From positions 13,608,041 to 13,672,040 of the forward strand of contig CM055902.1 of NCBI GenBank assembly GCA_029582155.1: a stretch of 64,000 nucleotides of DNA, written 5' to 3'. A program made the translations under genes and the position numbers. Source of the stretch: Panopea generosa. Its lineage: Eukaryota > Mollusca > Bivalvia > Adapedonta > Hiatellidae. A model generated the notes under the pieces. That model was not told the origin of the DNA. It ran no database searches and saw nothing but the letters and a program-made list of their open reading frames with translations. Each line of letters begins with the position of its first letter. The first letter of the stretch is position 1. Positions 37,501-47,300 of this stretch are shown here, piece after piece.

Positions 37501-39370
37501 CAGTAGAGCGTTCAGGTGCTTTTGGGCCTCTTGTTTCATTAATATTGTCCATTTTTTTCAAGATGGCAATAAAAAAATCAAACCATAAAGATAATATCAT
37601 TGTTTTAACATTAATGTTGTCAACATATTGGATAAGTATACACAGCATGCTCAAGGTAAATGTCATTTGAAACTCAATGTAATCTTGCACATGCAAAACT
37701 ATTTGAAAACAGCAATTTAAGCTGGTATTTTAGCTCCTCATAGGTAAATGAAATACAGTAGATATATATACCTATAGTTTATTTAGATGGATTGCAGTAG
37801 AAATGTAAATGAACAATCATGTATTTAGATGGATTGCAGTAGAAACATACATGAACAATCATGTATTTAGATGGATTGCAGTAGAAACATACATGAACAA
37901 TCATGTATTTAGATGGATTGCAGTAGAAACATACATGAACAATCATGTATTTAGATGGATTGCAGTTGAAATGTAAATGAACAATCATGTTTTTAAATGG
38001 ATTGCAGTAGAAACATACATGAACAATCATGTATTTAAATGTATTGCAGTAGAAACATATATGAATAATCATTTATTTAAATGGATTGTGGTAGAAATGT
38101 AAATGAACAATCATTTATTTAGATGGATTGCAGTAGAAACATACATGAACAATCATGTATTTAGATGGATTGCAGTTGAAATGTAAATGAACAATCATGT
38201 ATTTAGATTGATTGCAGTAGAAACATAAATAAAAAAATCATGTATTTAGATGGATTGCAGTTAAAATGTAAATGAACAATCTTGTATTTAGATAAATGAA
38301 CAATCATGTATTTAGATGGATTGCAGTAGAAAGTTAACGTAAATGAACAAACATTTATTTATATTGACTGCAGTAGAAACATAAATGAACAATCATTTAT
38401 TTAGATGGATTGCAGTGTAAAAGTAAATGAACAATCTTGTATTTAGATGGATTGCAGTAGAAATGTAAATGAACAATCATGTATTTAGATGGATTGCAGT
38501 AGAAACGTAAATGAACAATCTTGTATTGAAATGGATTGCGGTAGAAATGTAAATGAACAATCTTGTATTGAGATGGATTGCGGTAGAAATGTAAATGAAC
38601 AATCTTGTATTGAGATGGATTGCGGTAGAAATGTAAATGAACAATCATGTATTTAGATGGATTGCAGTAGAAACGTAAATGAACAATCATGTATTTAGAT
38701 GGATTGCAGTGTAAAAGTAAATGAACAATCTTGTATTTAGATGGATTGCAGTAAAAATGTAAATGAACAATCATGTATTTAGATGGATTGCAGTAGAAAC
38801 GTAAATGAACAATCTTGTATTGAGATGGATTGCGGTAGAAATGTAAATGAACAATCTTGTATTTAGATGGATTGCAGTAAAAATGTAAATGAACAGTCAT
38901 GTATTTAGATGGATTGCAGTAGAAATGTAAATGAACAATCATGCAAGATATTTTAGGTGTTAAACTGATAGCCAGTTTTACATTTCAGATTAGATAAGAT
39001 AGATAAGACCATCCTTAAAATTGTGTGTTTGCTGTTTTTGCATCCAGTACATTTTATGCGGATGGATAGCTGATGTTTTTTTGCCAGGTATTGAATTTTT
39101 ATTGCCATTTTCAACAAAAATGGAGAGTATTCATGAAAATAGCACAACAGCAATTTGAAAGGCAAACGATAAACATGAAAATAATATCACTGTTTATCAA
39201 TGCTTACACATATCTTTTTAATATATTAAAAATATATATACACAATGTATCTTATTGTTTGTTATTTTTTTCAGAAAAAATCTCGGAAGAAAATGTGCTG
39301 TCTTATAGTGATACTTCTAATAGTTGCCGCGGTCATCACAATTATAATTGTTGTTTCAGTGAAAAAATAA
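24506..39370 (+). CDS. STX12: Syntaxin-7/12-type endosomal Qa-SNARE, complete
   Basis: Membrane-anchored target SNARE of the endosomal syntaxin group (STX7/STX12), which drives fusion of early and late endosomes. Nine coding exons join in frame: 24506-24596, 26141-26203, 27064-27133, 28021-28105, 29141-29215, 32218-32292, 34875-35006, 35557-35712 and 39275-39370, encoding 280 residues (human STX7 has 261, STX12 has 276). Exons 2-6 encode the N-terminal helical (Habc-type) region. An acidic linker containing DDDDDNN begins at residue 154. The SNARE helix runs from about 184 to 246 with the ionic-layer glutamine at Q217 ([10 protein letters not shown]), followed by DTIEANVEN. The juxtamembrane [10 protein letters not shown] closely matches human STX12 as recalled, and a C-terminal anchor spans about 257-277. 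C257 and C258 at the membrane edge are candidate acylation sites. A 3' splice site at 24449/24450 implies at least one upstream noncoding exon. Whether the gene is the STX12 or a pre-duplication STX7/12 orthologue cannot be settled here. Confidence 0.94.
24735..24935 (-). mobile_element. tRNA-derived SINE, family 3, reverse copy
   Basis: In reverse: TTTGGTGGAGGGAGACCTTAGAATGAATTTG ... GGACTCGGACTCATGACCCCAACTGT. It lies in syntaxin intron 1. Confidence 0.55.
24963..25182. mobile_element. TIR element, CTGTTTCACCAACAT ends (copy 1)
   Basis: CCTGTTTCACCAACAT at the left and ATGTTGGTGAAACAG at the right are inverted. The 220-bp AT-rich interior has further internal symmetry (ACTTAAATGC / GCATTTAAGT type). 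Relatives lie at 39535-39713 and 41698-41826. Confidence 0.7.
28150..28365 (+). mobile_element. tRNA-derived SINE, family 3
   Basis: GCTCCATAGCTGAGTGGTCTGAACGTTTCAAGATC..GTTGTGGGTTAGAGCC is followed by GGTTTGCCAGTA...CTGGGGTCTTCCTCCACCA. It starts 45 bp inside syntaxin intron 4. Confidence 0.65.
29331..30037. mobile_element. TIR element interrupting the 27-bp array
   Basis: GGGATTATATC (29332-29342) and GATATAATCCC (30026-30036) are inverted ends like those of the 2753-3212 element. Array-type sequence lies on both sides, so it seems to have inserted into the minisatellite. Clean TTAA duplications are not visible (TTGA and CTGA flank it). No recognisable protein. Confidence 0.5.
30038..31520. 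repeat. 27-bp minisatellite in syntaxin intron 5
   Basis: More than 50 copies of GGCAATGAAGGTTTTAGTTAAAGGAGG, with outlying copies at 29270-29330. Long stretches alternate two unit types (GAGACAATGATGGTTTTGG and GAGGCAATGAAGGTTTTAG), a 54-bp higher-order repeat. Because 27 is a multiple of three, open frames of over 100 codons arise (MKVLVKGGA repeats); they are not genes. Confidence 0.93.
32343..32420 (+). mobile_element. tRNA-like SINE head, family 3 fragment
   Basis: GGGTCCTCAGTGGCCGAGTGGGCTAAGGTGTTGTGG is a Leu/Ser-type tRNA head. It is directly followed by the TTAA-flanked MITE. Confidence 0.5.
32441..32608. mobile_element. TTAA-flanked piggyBac-like MITE (copy 2)
   Basis: Ends CCCTTTACTCCATAGATAT and TATGGAGCAAAGGG, flanked by TTAA at 32437-32440 and 32609-32612. 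Shares CACTTCCTGCACTGTTTTCC, CTGTCAGTTAATATAAACATAATTCACC (inverse orientation) with copy 1. In syntaxin intron 6. Confidence 0.8.
32788..33144 (+). repeat. Left arm of a 10-kb-spaced inverted repeat
   Basis: The reverse complement recurs at 43096-43396, with many shared blocks (CAACTGATTTCTTTTACAT, ACAAAATGATTTTGAATTT, TAGAGAATTCCATTGTGCAAAGAAAGAAT, GCGAGCGTTCATAA). It is a diverged dispersed repeat of unknown type, with this copy in intron 6. Confidence 0.75.
33390..33570 (+). mobile_element. tRNA-derived SINE, family 2, head missing
   Basis: Body and tail only (GATCTCTCACCTCAGAGTCAAGTGGAAAACTTATCAGTTACTAGC ... GTTAGCCCTTGGTGGCATAAAA). Confidence 0.6.
33750..33948 (+). mobile_element. tRNA-derived SINE, family 1
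   Basis: GAGCCCATGGTCCAGTGTTAGAGCATTGGACCCATGATCAG..GGGTTTGATCCTCTGCC plus family 1 body and AAGTAAAATAAAT tail. Syntaxin intron 6. Confidence 0.75.
34125..34275 (+). mobile_element. tRNA-derived SINE, family 4, degraded
   Basis: GGTAATGTTGTGGACAGAATGTTGGCC..GCGAGTTTGATCC, then CCCGATGCCCCTCAAATAACAACACTCAGTACTGGTTCT as in 46018-46200. Confidence 0.6.
34290..34590 (+). mobile_element. tRNA-derived SINE, family 2, best copy
   Basis: AATTAGCTCAGTTGGTTAAGCGTCTGACTATCAATCC..GTGAGTTCGAATCCC is a clear tRNA-like head with A and B boxes. The conserved body ends in an (AATC)n tail at about 34556-34588. It lies 285 bp before syntaxin exon 7. Confidence 0.85.
35840..36072 (-). mobile_element. tRNA-derived SINE, family 2, reverse copy
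   Basis: Reverse order of TTTAGCATCATTTGTATGCCATCAAAGG ... CAATAATCACGGAGACTG ... GGATTCAAACTCACGACCCCTGGATTGATAGTCAGA. Syntaxin intron 8. Confidence 0.75.
36183..36335 (+). mobile_element. tRNA-derived SINE, family 1
   Basis: GTGGAGCTCCTCATCCAATGGTCGAGCATCGAACCCATGAAC plus body GTGTGGTGTCCTTCAGCAAGACACTTTTATAGCA. 3'-truncated. Confidence 0.65.
36948..37545 (+). mobile_element. TAGCTCTACTGGCC dispersed element with internal duplication
   Basis: Begins TTAGCTCTACTGGCCAAAGGTCAGCAGGGCTTATG and ends CAGGTGCTTTTGGGCCTCTTGT. Inside, a roughly 230-bp block occurs twice in tandem (from ACCAAATTTGCACAGCAGT near 37061 and ACCAAACTTGCACAGCAGT near 37302, each running to the CATCTGTTG or GATCTGTTG motif). 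A head-only relative is at 20318-20390. Confidence 0.6.
37777..38940. repeat. 42-bp minisatellite in syntaxin intron 8
   Basis: About 27 copies of ATGTATTTAGATGGATTGCAGTAGAAATGTAAATGAACAATC. The 42-bp period keeps minus-strand frames open for up to 181 codons ([14 protein letters not shown] repeated), which is a by-product of the period, not a gene. It ends about 335 bp before the last exon. Confidence 0.93.
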
Positions 39371-39534
39371 GTTTAAATGGACTACAAAATGTAATATATA
39401 CTCGTGTACACTTCGGCCATGTGCTGGAAGTAACAAGAAATTCCAATTGGAATTTCTAAACTGTTGGATTTCACAGGTTATAGTTTAGTTTGAGTCTTCT
39501 CTGTCATTTAAGAACCATTTGAAGCATCTAGACT

Positions 39535-39713
39535 CCTGTTTCACATATACTTTAATACTTACAAACTTAAATCTAAGAAAAGCAGTCAGGTGATCATGAT
39601 TTTAGACTGGTTCCAGTAAAACTGTATATTGTTAATTGATATTGATAATATAATAGATAAATAACCAGTCAAAACTTAGTTAAGTATTTAAGTATAATGT
39701 TGGTGAAACAGAA
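39535..39713. mobile_element. TIR element, CTGTTTCACCAACAT family (copy 2)
   Basis: Left CCTGTTTCACATATACTT, right ATGTTGGTGAAACAGAAG. Shares CATGATTTTAGACTGGTTCCAGTAAAACTGTATAT with 41698-41826. Confidence 0.6.
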
Positions 39714-40494
39714 GTCTGGTGTTATAGATATATGAAACATGAAGGTGCATAGCACCTTGGCGCTCCAAAGAGTTGATTTATAGAGAGGATATTTGGTAGG
39801 AAGCCGATATTGGTATATAACAATAAAACATAGCTTCCTCCAGTATTGAAGGCTCTAGTTAGTTATAGTGCACATGCTCACTCTTTAAACAACAAAGGCA
39901 ATTTGGGGACCATAATTTGACTCGTTTTTCAAAAGAAGTCTGTGCAAACCAGAAAACTGGTAGAAAAAAGTAAGCAAATCTGATAAAATGTGAAAGGCGA
40001 CAAGAAACATATCATTGCCTTAAGTTTTCTATACATTCCTTGAATTTCATTTTCTTTCTCTTTTTATCTTACCTTGTTAATATTAATACGCCACTTTATT
40101 ATAATACATGCATACATTGGGATATCACCATAATTCAAAGAAATCCACTTTTCATTCAATTGCAGAGGAACTAAATGTTAATTCTAGTACCAGATGTTTT
40201 TATGCAGAATTTGCTACCCAGTATTTTTTGCTGCAGTCATAGTAATTAGTAGTTGAATCGAAAATTTTATATTATACATTCATCATGTCACAGTGTTTTT
40301 ATTGACTTAAGTGATTATTACAAAAAAACAGAGACCACTACCTAGAAGGGTAATTTGTCATGTTACCAATACAACGATTTTCCAGAATCCAAAAAAAGAA
40401 TTTTCAACACTAAAACTTGGAGATTCACTGTTTATGTACGTAGTAACCAGCTAATGGGTTATTTTGTTTACGTCATATGCGTGATCCTCCATGG

Positions 40495-40620
40495 AGGAGA
40501 GATCATAGGCACTGTATCCGCTTTCCTCACACAGCTGAGTTTATGAGTTCAAGTCTAGCTTGGTCAAAACTCTTTATTGGAAAATGCTTGCCAATTATCG
40601 TCTTCATGTACATTTATGAT
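40495..40620 (+). mobile_element. Degraded family 3 SINE
   Basis: GAGAGATCATAGGCACTG..GAGTTCAAGTCTAGCTTGGTCAAAACTC..AATGCTTGCCAATTA matches the B box and start of the body. Confidence 0.4.
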
Positions 40621-41697
40621 GATAATGATACAACCAGTTGCCATATATAACCTGTAATATCAAGGGAGGATTCAAGGGATTGGGGTGAACTTCGATGTGC
40701 CCCTGCTAAAATTTGAAAAACATAGTTTATTTTCATATATTCAAATCTAATTTTTAACTTGGTATTTCCATGGCCTTTTTCGCGCACTATTCCATGGCCT
40801 TCATACCCAATTTGTGACCCATCTAACAAAAGTTCCTGGACTGCCAATGCATATGTTGAAAAAGGTGCCAAACCATTTTAAAAATGATAAAGTATATCTC
40901 GTATGCATGCATATCTATAAAAACTCATAATAGCCATGCGTCCAGGGTTGTAGCTTGGCTGAAAATGATGTGTAGGTACAGTTGTAGGGAGTCCGGGTCC
41001 TGCTCCCCGGAAACTTTTTTCAGCTAGGCCGCCGTAGGTGCGTTTAGGCGTATATTTTTTATGTTTTTACGGGACCTGGTTTATCCTTAATATTAACCTT
41101 TTAATGCACTGTTTTATAACCAAATACATTGATAAAATGATGTTAAATATCTGGATCATATTCAGTGATGTTTTTGTTGCGAATTTATAGTTTACCGACG
41201 CTATGGATCCGATTTTTATTACATTTTTGGCATTTTTATTTTTTTCAATTTCTCAGAAAAAAGTGTAGGCACGTGCCTACAGGAAGCTACGCCACTGGCA
41301 TCGAATCCAAGCTGAACCACTTATCTGAATAAAAACATGCTACAGTCCCATAATGCTATGTATCGTCAGTGACATAGTTGACTCTCTAATGATGTGCATG
41401 CCCAGCAGGTTCTAGGGAGTCTTGGGCATGACTATGCCCACCCACCCCCATTAAACACACACACCAATTTTTTTTATTATTTTTAAAATGCATTTTCTGC
41501 GTTCTATGGGCATTTCCAGGAAATATAATGGTGCAAGAAAAAGCAAGTACAAATGTGCAAGTCTGGGCGTTGTGGCGTATACTGACCATACAGAACTTTT
41601 ACTATGCCTTGCATAACAAATTCTCCACTATATGTAGAACAGCAGTATAACTGTTTGCTTTTAGATCTACCTACTCTCACAATCGATTGACGGTGAA

Positions 41698-41826
41698 ATC
41701 ATGATTTTAGACTGGTTCCAGTAAAACTGTATATGATTTCATCGATATTCTTTATGTGACAGATAAATAACCAGTCAAAATTAAGTAAGTTTTTCAGCAT
41801 TTAAGTAAAATGTTGGTGAAACAGAA
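41698..41826. mobile_element. TIR element, CTGTTTCACCAACAT family (copy 3, right part)
   Basis: Right end ATGTTGGTGAAACAGAAG is intact; the left inverted end is missing. Confidence 0.5.
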
Positions 41827-41977
41827 GCCGTGCGAAATAATTTGAATGTGAGTGTAATTAGCACCATAGTTATTAAAAATTCGTCATATACCTGTCTGGC
41901 AGCTATAACATTTAAGGCAGTTGGTTACACGGTGTTTAGACTGACTGGCTAACCAATACCAGTTCTAACGTGGGGTG

Positions 41978-42176
41978 GATAGGAGCGGGTGGTCCAGTGG
42001 TAGAGCATCAGACCCAGTATTAGAGGGTTGTGGGTTCGATCCTCTACCACAACCATGGGTGGTGTCCTTGAGCATGACACTTTATATATGCTTAGTACTG
42101 GTTCAACCCTGGAATGCTTCGAGCTTGAGTTGTCTAAGTTGTAACAACTTGTTTCACAATTGAAGTAAAATAAATA
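41978..42176 (+). mobile_element. tRNA-derived SINE, family 1, best copy
   Basis: GGTGGTCCAGTGGTAGAGCATCAGACCC..GTGGGTTCGATCCTC, then GGTGTCCTTGAGCATGACACTT, GCTTAGTACTGGTTCAACC, TTGTCTAAGTTGTAACAACTTGTTTCACAATTGAAGTAAAATAAAT. Confidence 0.82.
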
Positions 42177-43095
42177 CGTTTAAATCAAACAACGTGAAGT
42201 GAAACATTGGTCCCTTTGATGTAAGTGTTTATAAAAAATGTTGCAAGCGTTTGAAACTATAGCTTGCTGTGCAAGGTATAATAATATAGAAAATGTACAT
42301 TTAACATAAAAAAAGTAGATAGACATGTATTTTTATGCTGTTGAATAGGTCATTAAATTAGCGTCATTTAGGAAGGACGTTTATTATTTTTGAGATAATT
42401 GCTCTTGTGTGATTGAGCGACTTCCACAGATGCTTACACATAATTTTAAATCCAGTTCTCTTGTAGAAAGACGAGTACTTAAATTCATCAATACATTTGA
42501 ATCTGAGAATCTAACATTTTTGTAAAACCCTGTAAACATACAATTATGGGAAAGAATTGTGATCCTGTAACATTTTCTGTTAAATAATCATTAAAACTGC
42601 TTGTCTATCCAATTGAATTGATATTTATTGATATTTTTAAAAGTGACACTTGTTTTATATAAAAAATGTTAACAATTAATAAACTAAAAATTAAAATCTC
42701 CATATGGGTAAACGTTCATAAATAAACTGAATGATCAGGGCATGAACACGAGTATAATTCGATATAGTGTCCCTTTAAAAGTCGCATGATAGAACAGAGT
42801 GGGAATTTAACTTGTACAATGTAATATGTATGCATTAAATGCCATGAGAATTAATTTGTGTGTCTTTTATATGTGAATAGATTGTATACTTCATGAATAA
42901 AATTATGTTAATTAATTTCATTTCTGTATATATTATATTATGTAAATACATGTAATAATGATTTAGAACTTTCTTAGTTTGTTTTCGTTACAAAAATCAA
43001 CATCTTGGTGACTTTTTGTTTATTGATATCTTAAACATCTCCAGAATATGTAGCATATTGAGGAAACGTGCATATACATTCAATTGAATGAGATG

Positions 43096-43396
43096 TTATG
43101 AACGCTCGTATATGCTCGCAAAATCTCGGTTTTATATATCACAACTTCCATTCGTCTTATAAATTAAAATTCTTTCTTTGCACAGTGTAATTCTCTACAA
43201 AACATTAAATTGTGTTTAAAATTGTTGAAGTACTTATGATTACAAAATGTGTATACTGCATATAAAAATCAAACTTCAAACTTCAATATTGTAAATTCAA
43301 AATCATTTTGCGTATTTAAAACATAAAACATCAGAGGTTGCATACTACTTACATTTAATGTAAAAGAAATCAGTTGTGTGTGAAATTTTAATGATT
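43096..43396 (-). repeat. Right arm of a 10-kb-spaced inverted repeat
   Basis: Reverse-complement relative of 32788-33144. If the syntaxin transcript extended this far, the two arms could pair; that is speculation. Confidence 0.75.
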
Positions 43397-43585
43397 AACC
43401 TGCTCGAACCACCCATCACCGTATAAGACTGATAACTTTTTCACTATAACCGGTGTGAGAGACGATTGGCAATGAGATGCAATGTCGTATATCAATCATC
43501 ATGGATACTGTGATCTGGCGGGAATTCAAACTCGGGACCCATGAATTGAAAGTCTGACGCACAAGCGAGTTAACCATGCCCAGTT
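43395..43585 (-). mobile_element. tRNA-derived SINE, family 2, partial reverse copy
   Basis: Reverse order of GTGTGAGAGACGATTGGCAATGAGATGCAATGTCGTATATCAATCATCATGGATACTG and AAACTCGGGACCCATGAATTGAAAGTCTGACGC. Confidence 0.6.
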
Positions 43586-43682
43586 TGAAATATTATAAAT
43601 ATCACGCTAACTAATCTGTCAGAAGACGGCATTTCGACATCATTTACTGAAACTAATTGATAAAAATAACGTTCACTTATTT

Positions 43683-43740
43683 TCGTCTGCCAATCAAAAT
43701 GCACTCAGATTTCTGTCTGCCAATCAAAATGCACTCAGAT
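43683..43740. repeat. Two-copy 28-bp tandem duplication
   Basis: TCTGCCAATCAAAATGCACTCAGATTT occurs twice back to back. Confidence 0.8.
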
Positions 43741-43974
43741 TTTATGTTTTCGTTTGAAGTTTACGAATCGTGAGACAAGAAGCCTGAGGAAAGGTTATAT
43801 ATTATATAGTTTGTACAAAATTATTTAACATAGTTTTCAAGCTAAGCTGTTTCACAGCTTAATCCAGTGAAGACAATCGCTATACAGAAGATCCCGTTTA
43901 AAGTTCAAGATACCTACACCAACATCTTGACACGCTGTCGTCTAATGACCTCTTAATTATCACCGATGAAGTCG

Positions 43975-44170
43975 TGTGGTCGAGGCCAAACTCGACCAAA
44001 TAACTTTATACGAGATAGTTTGCCAGGTACTTGCGGAAGGACGGTGTTTCTACTCCGCTACCACCCCCCCCCCCCCCCCCCCCCCCCCCCACACACACAC
44101 ACAAAACACTGGGTCTGCCATATATAACCCGGCATGTGTCAATATGACATTAAACCCCATTCAAATCATA
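43975..44170 (+). mobile_element. Family 3 SINE split by a poly-C/(AC)n tract
   Basis: GTCGTGTGGTCGAGGCCAAACTCGACCAAATAACT..TTTGCCAGGTACTTGCGGAAGGACGGTGTTTCTACTC runs into about 27 C residues (44065-44091) then ACACACAC, then CATATATAACCCGGCATGTG as in the SINE 3' part. Confidence 0.6.
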
Positions 44171-44383
44171 TTTGAATAATGTACTGTAAGTGTATACTTT
44201 CAGATACTTAGTTATGTGATAATGTATCAACACTGGCGTGTGATCCTTTGCTAGAACAAAAGCTGAACAGTGTTCAACGACGTAATGCCATGTAAAATAC
44301 AGTACATGCTATATATATACGAATCGTACAAATCATACACTCCCCAGACTTAATTTTGTCGTTTCAGTCTCGGTGGCTGAGGT

Positions 44384-47300
44384 TTAAGAATTTTCCTCTC
44401 CCAACACTTTCTTGTTTATATTTTCTCCTTGAACTAATTCTCCTTTCCGTAAAGCGTTCACGTCAATTTCCAAATCTGCAGGATACTTAATTCCAAATAT
44501 CGTGTTACCTCTGCTTTTCTTCGAAAGTTTGTTTACGTGCATACCACCAGCGACGGCGTTTATCACTCCGACAATTCCTCCGCACGTGGACAAAAGAAGT
44601 GCCCATCCGGCTGCACCGTCAGTTGTTTCCGGAGCAGTGGACGGGTGGAGTCCCGCCTTTTTCTTGTAAAATATTAACACTGCTAAAATGATTATGCCAC
44701 CTGAAAAAGACAACGGCATATATTATACAATGGTTTGCCCATGTCTAAACTGGATTTTTAACCCGATGCGGCTATCAACACTATTCAATCTACATTTCAT
44801 ACCAGTAATATATAAACATTGCTCAGTTTCAAATAACACTTGTATTTTGTGAACAATTGATTGTCCGAAATATATTCACTGCAAAACCAATTGTCTTAAT
44901 TCAACATACAATGAACACAACGGTATAAAGTCTCAATATCTCCTTTACGTATACAATACAAACAGCTCCTACATGTTCTATGTAGTTTCACGTGTCTTCC
45001 ATTTTTAATAAATAAACAAGGTGATGATTACCTGAATGACGCATAGGAAAATGTTTAAGTTACTTTCATTATTTGAATGATACTAAAACAAATCAATAAG
45101 CATGAATCATTTTTCTGGTGTGAGACATTTCTATCTTACCACTGGGTCGAGGTTAAATTCACGCACTTGTAAAATGCACGCTCTAATTAGATATCAGACT
45201 CCGGACTGATATACTCAAAATACGGTTAGTATATTTGCTTAGAAAATATAATAAAAAAACCAAACAATCTATGATATGCAAGAAAGAGATTAAAATTATA
45301 TAATTGAGATAATGAGATTCCACTTCTCGGTACATCTCTTTTGATCCAAAGTCTCAGTGTCATTAAACATCCCATTTTTTTTTTAATGCTACAATTTCAT
45401 TTACACTGGTAAATTTGCATGTTATCAATGAGTACATATTTGTTATGATCTTAATTATGTGTGAACATTTAATTATATTATAAAACTAGACCCAGTTTTA
45501 TTACTGTAACAACTCGGACAAAACCCTTCGGACTGTCAGGTATTGTTGTGGAGTGTCGGGTCCAGGATACGAGGTTCGATCCCCTGCAGCAGACGCTTGA
45601 ATATGTGGCGTCCTTGAGCAAGATTCTTCATTCGGATAACTATACATAGTACTGGAGGGTCCTTCATGGCCGAGTGGTCTAAGGCGCCGTCTCAAGATCA
45701 CTTATCGTTCACCGCTAAGGTTCGAGTCTTGCTTGCTTAAAAATGATATCTGAGAAAATTTGCCAGTTACTTGCGGAAGGACGACGGTTCTACTCAGATT
45801 CGTTCTGGGGTCTTCCTCCACCAGTAAAATTTGATATGCCATATAAAACCTGAAATGTGTTGAAAATGGCGATAACTTGACCCCATTCACCAACGATTGA
45901 AAAACAACATAGTACACAGTATACAGAATTTTGTTTATTTACGCAAAATGTCAAACAATCGGACAGGAATGCCGCAAACTACCTTAAGTTACATGCTTCG
46001 TTTCTGAGTCAACAGGGCGGGGCGGTAGTCTAATGAATAGAGTGTTGGTCGCTCACGCCTGAAGTTGCGGGTTCGATTCCCCGGTCGACCCGATGTCTCT
46101 CATAAAACAACACTCAGTACTTGTTCTACCCAGGAAACGGACTCGAGAGCGGTTCATATAAGCGATGAAAGCTCAGAGCTTATCGAGCTAAAATAAATTA
46201 GTATCAACTAAACTAAGTCAACAGGTTTGAACTAGTATATTGTATTGTGGTACTGTTCTTACAACATAAATAACGATCGATGTGTGCGCCCTGTGAATGT
46301 ACAGTATTACACCCCTGCAGACAGAAGTGCCTCGTTGAGCGGGATTGACGCCACTTACAGCACATGTACAGGTTATATATAGCTACACTATTTATTTATG
46401 GAGGAAAAACTTGGGCCAGAACCACGAAATTGAGTCTGACATTTTGCTAGTACCTTGCAGACTTTGTAACACATGTTTTGAGTTTATTGTTGGATGTTTC
46501 ATAGTTATAATGGAGATCGAACCGACAACCCTATAGTTGCATGGTCTGAAGGACGGCCTAGAGACGACACATTTGTTTGTGTACATGAACCATCGGCCAT
46601 ACTTATCAGTATAAAAGCGACGTACTAAACTGCCGCTCTCAAATATTAAGCGAAGAAGGGGCATGTTTTCTCCAATTGGCATTGTATACATATTACCATT
46701 TCGTGTTATATACCATACAATTCTATTAATTATTACTGTTATCACTGAATATTACTATTTGTTTTAATGTTGGATTATAAAATTAACAATAAAATAAATG
46801 GACGGAAGTTGCGATTCTAACAATTATCACAACATCATTAATAATACTGGTGGGTGCTTAATGAAAATTGAATTTATGAATACAATCTGTACATATGTTG
46901 CTATGGGGACTGGTTTTCACGTTACCTGCTCCGGCGCTGAGTATAACGCCTAGTTTTAGGAGTACTGGGTCCGAGATTCTCTTCAGCAGATACACACCAT
47001 TGCATATTACAACTGCACACAGTAGCACGTTTGCCAATATGATCAAAACGGCAGGCCCGATAAGCCAGGCTAAAACGAAATAATAAATTATGTTTTATGC
47101 AGACATAAATCGTTTTGGAACCTGATTTCAAATTGTAATAAAATGACACGCATACAATATACTTTTAAAGTAATTACACTAGTATTAAATGATAGGGACA
47201 CTGGATTAAAATAACTAGAATAAGATAGGGACATCGTCAATGTTGGATAAGGGCCGCTTATGGAATTCAATCGAAACATTTATTCCAATAACCATTCCGA

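Larger units (their letters stand above)
39371..44383. other. Intergenic region between syntaxin and the claudin-like gene
   Basis: The syntaxin 3' UTR starts here. AATAAA occurs at 39822 and again near 42897, but neither can be confirmed as the poly(A) signal. The stretch otherwise holds SINEs, two TIR elements, the right arm of the inverted repeat and a poly-C tract. No coding exon is recognised. Confidence 0.5.

Noticed and set aside
38397..38942. 181-codon minus-strand frame of [14 protein letters not shown] repeats
   Set aside because: Pure translation of the 42-bp minisatellite; no start context, splice sites or non-repeat part.
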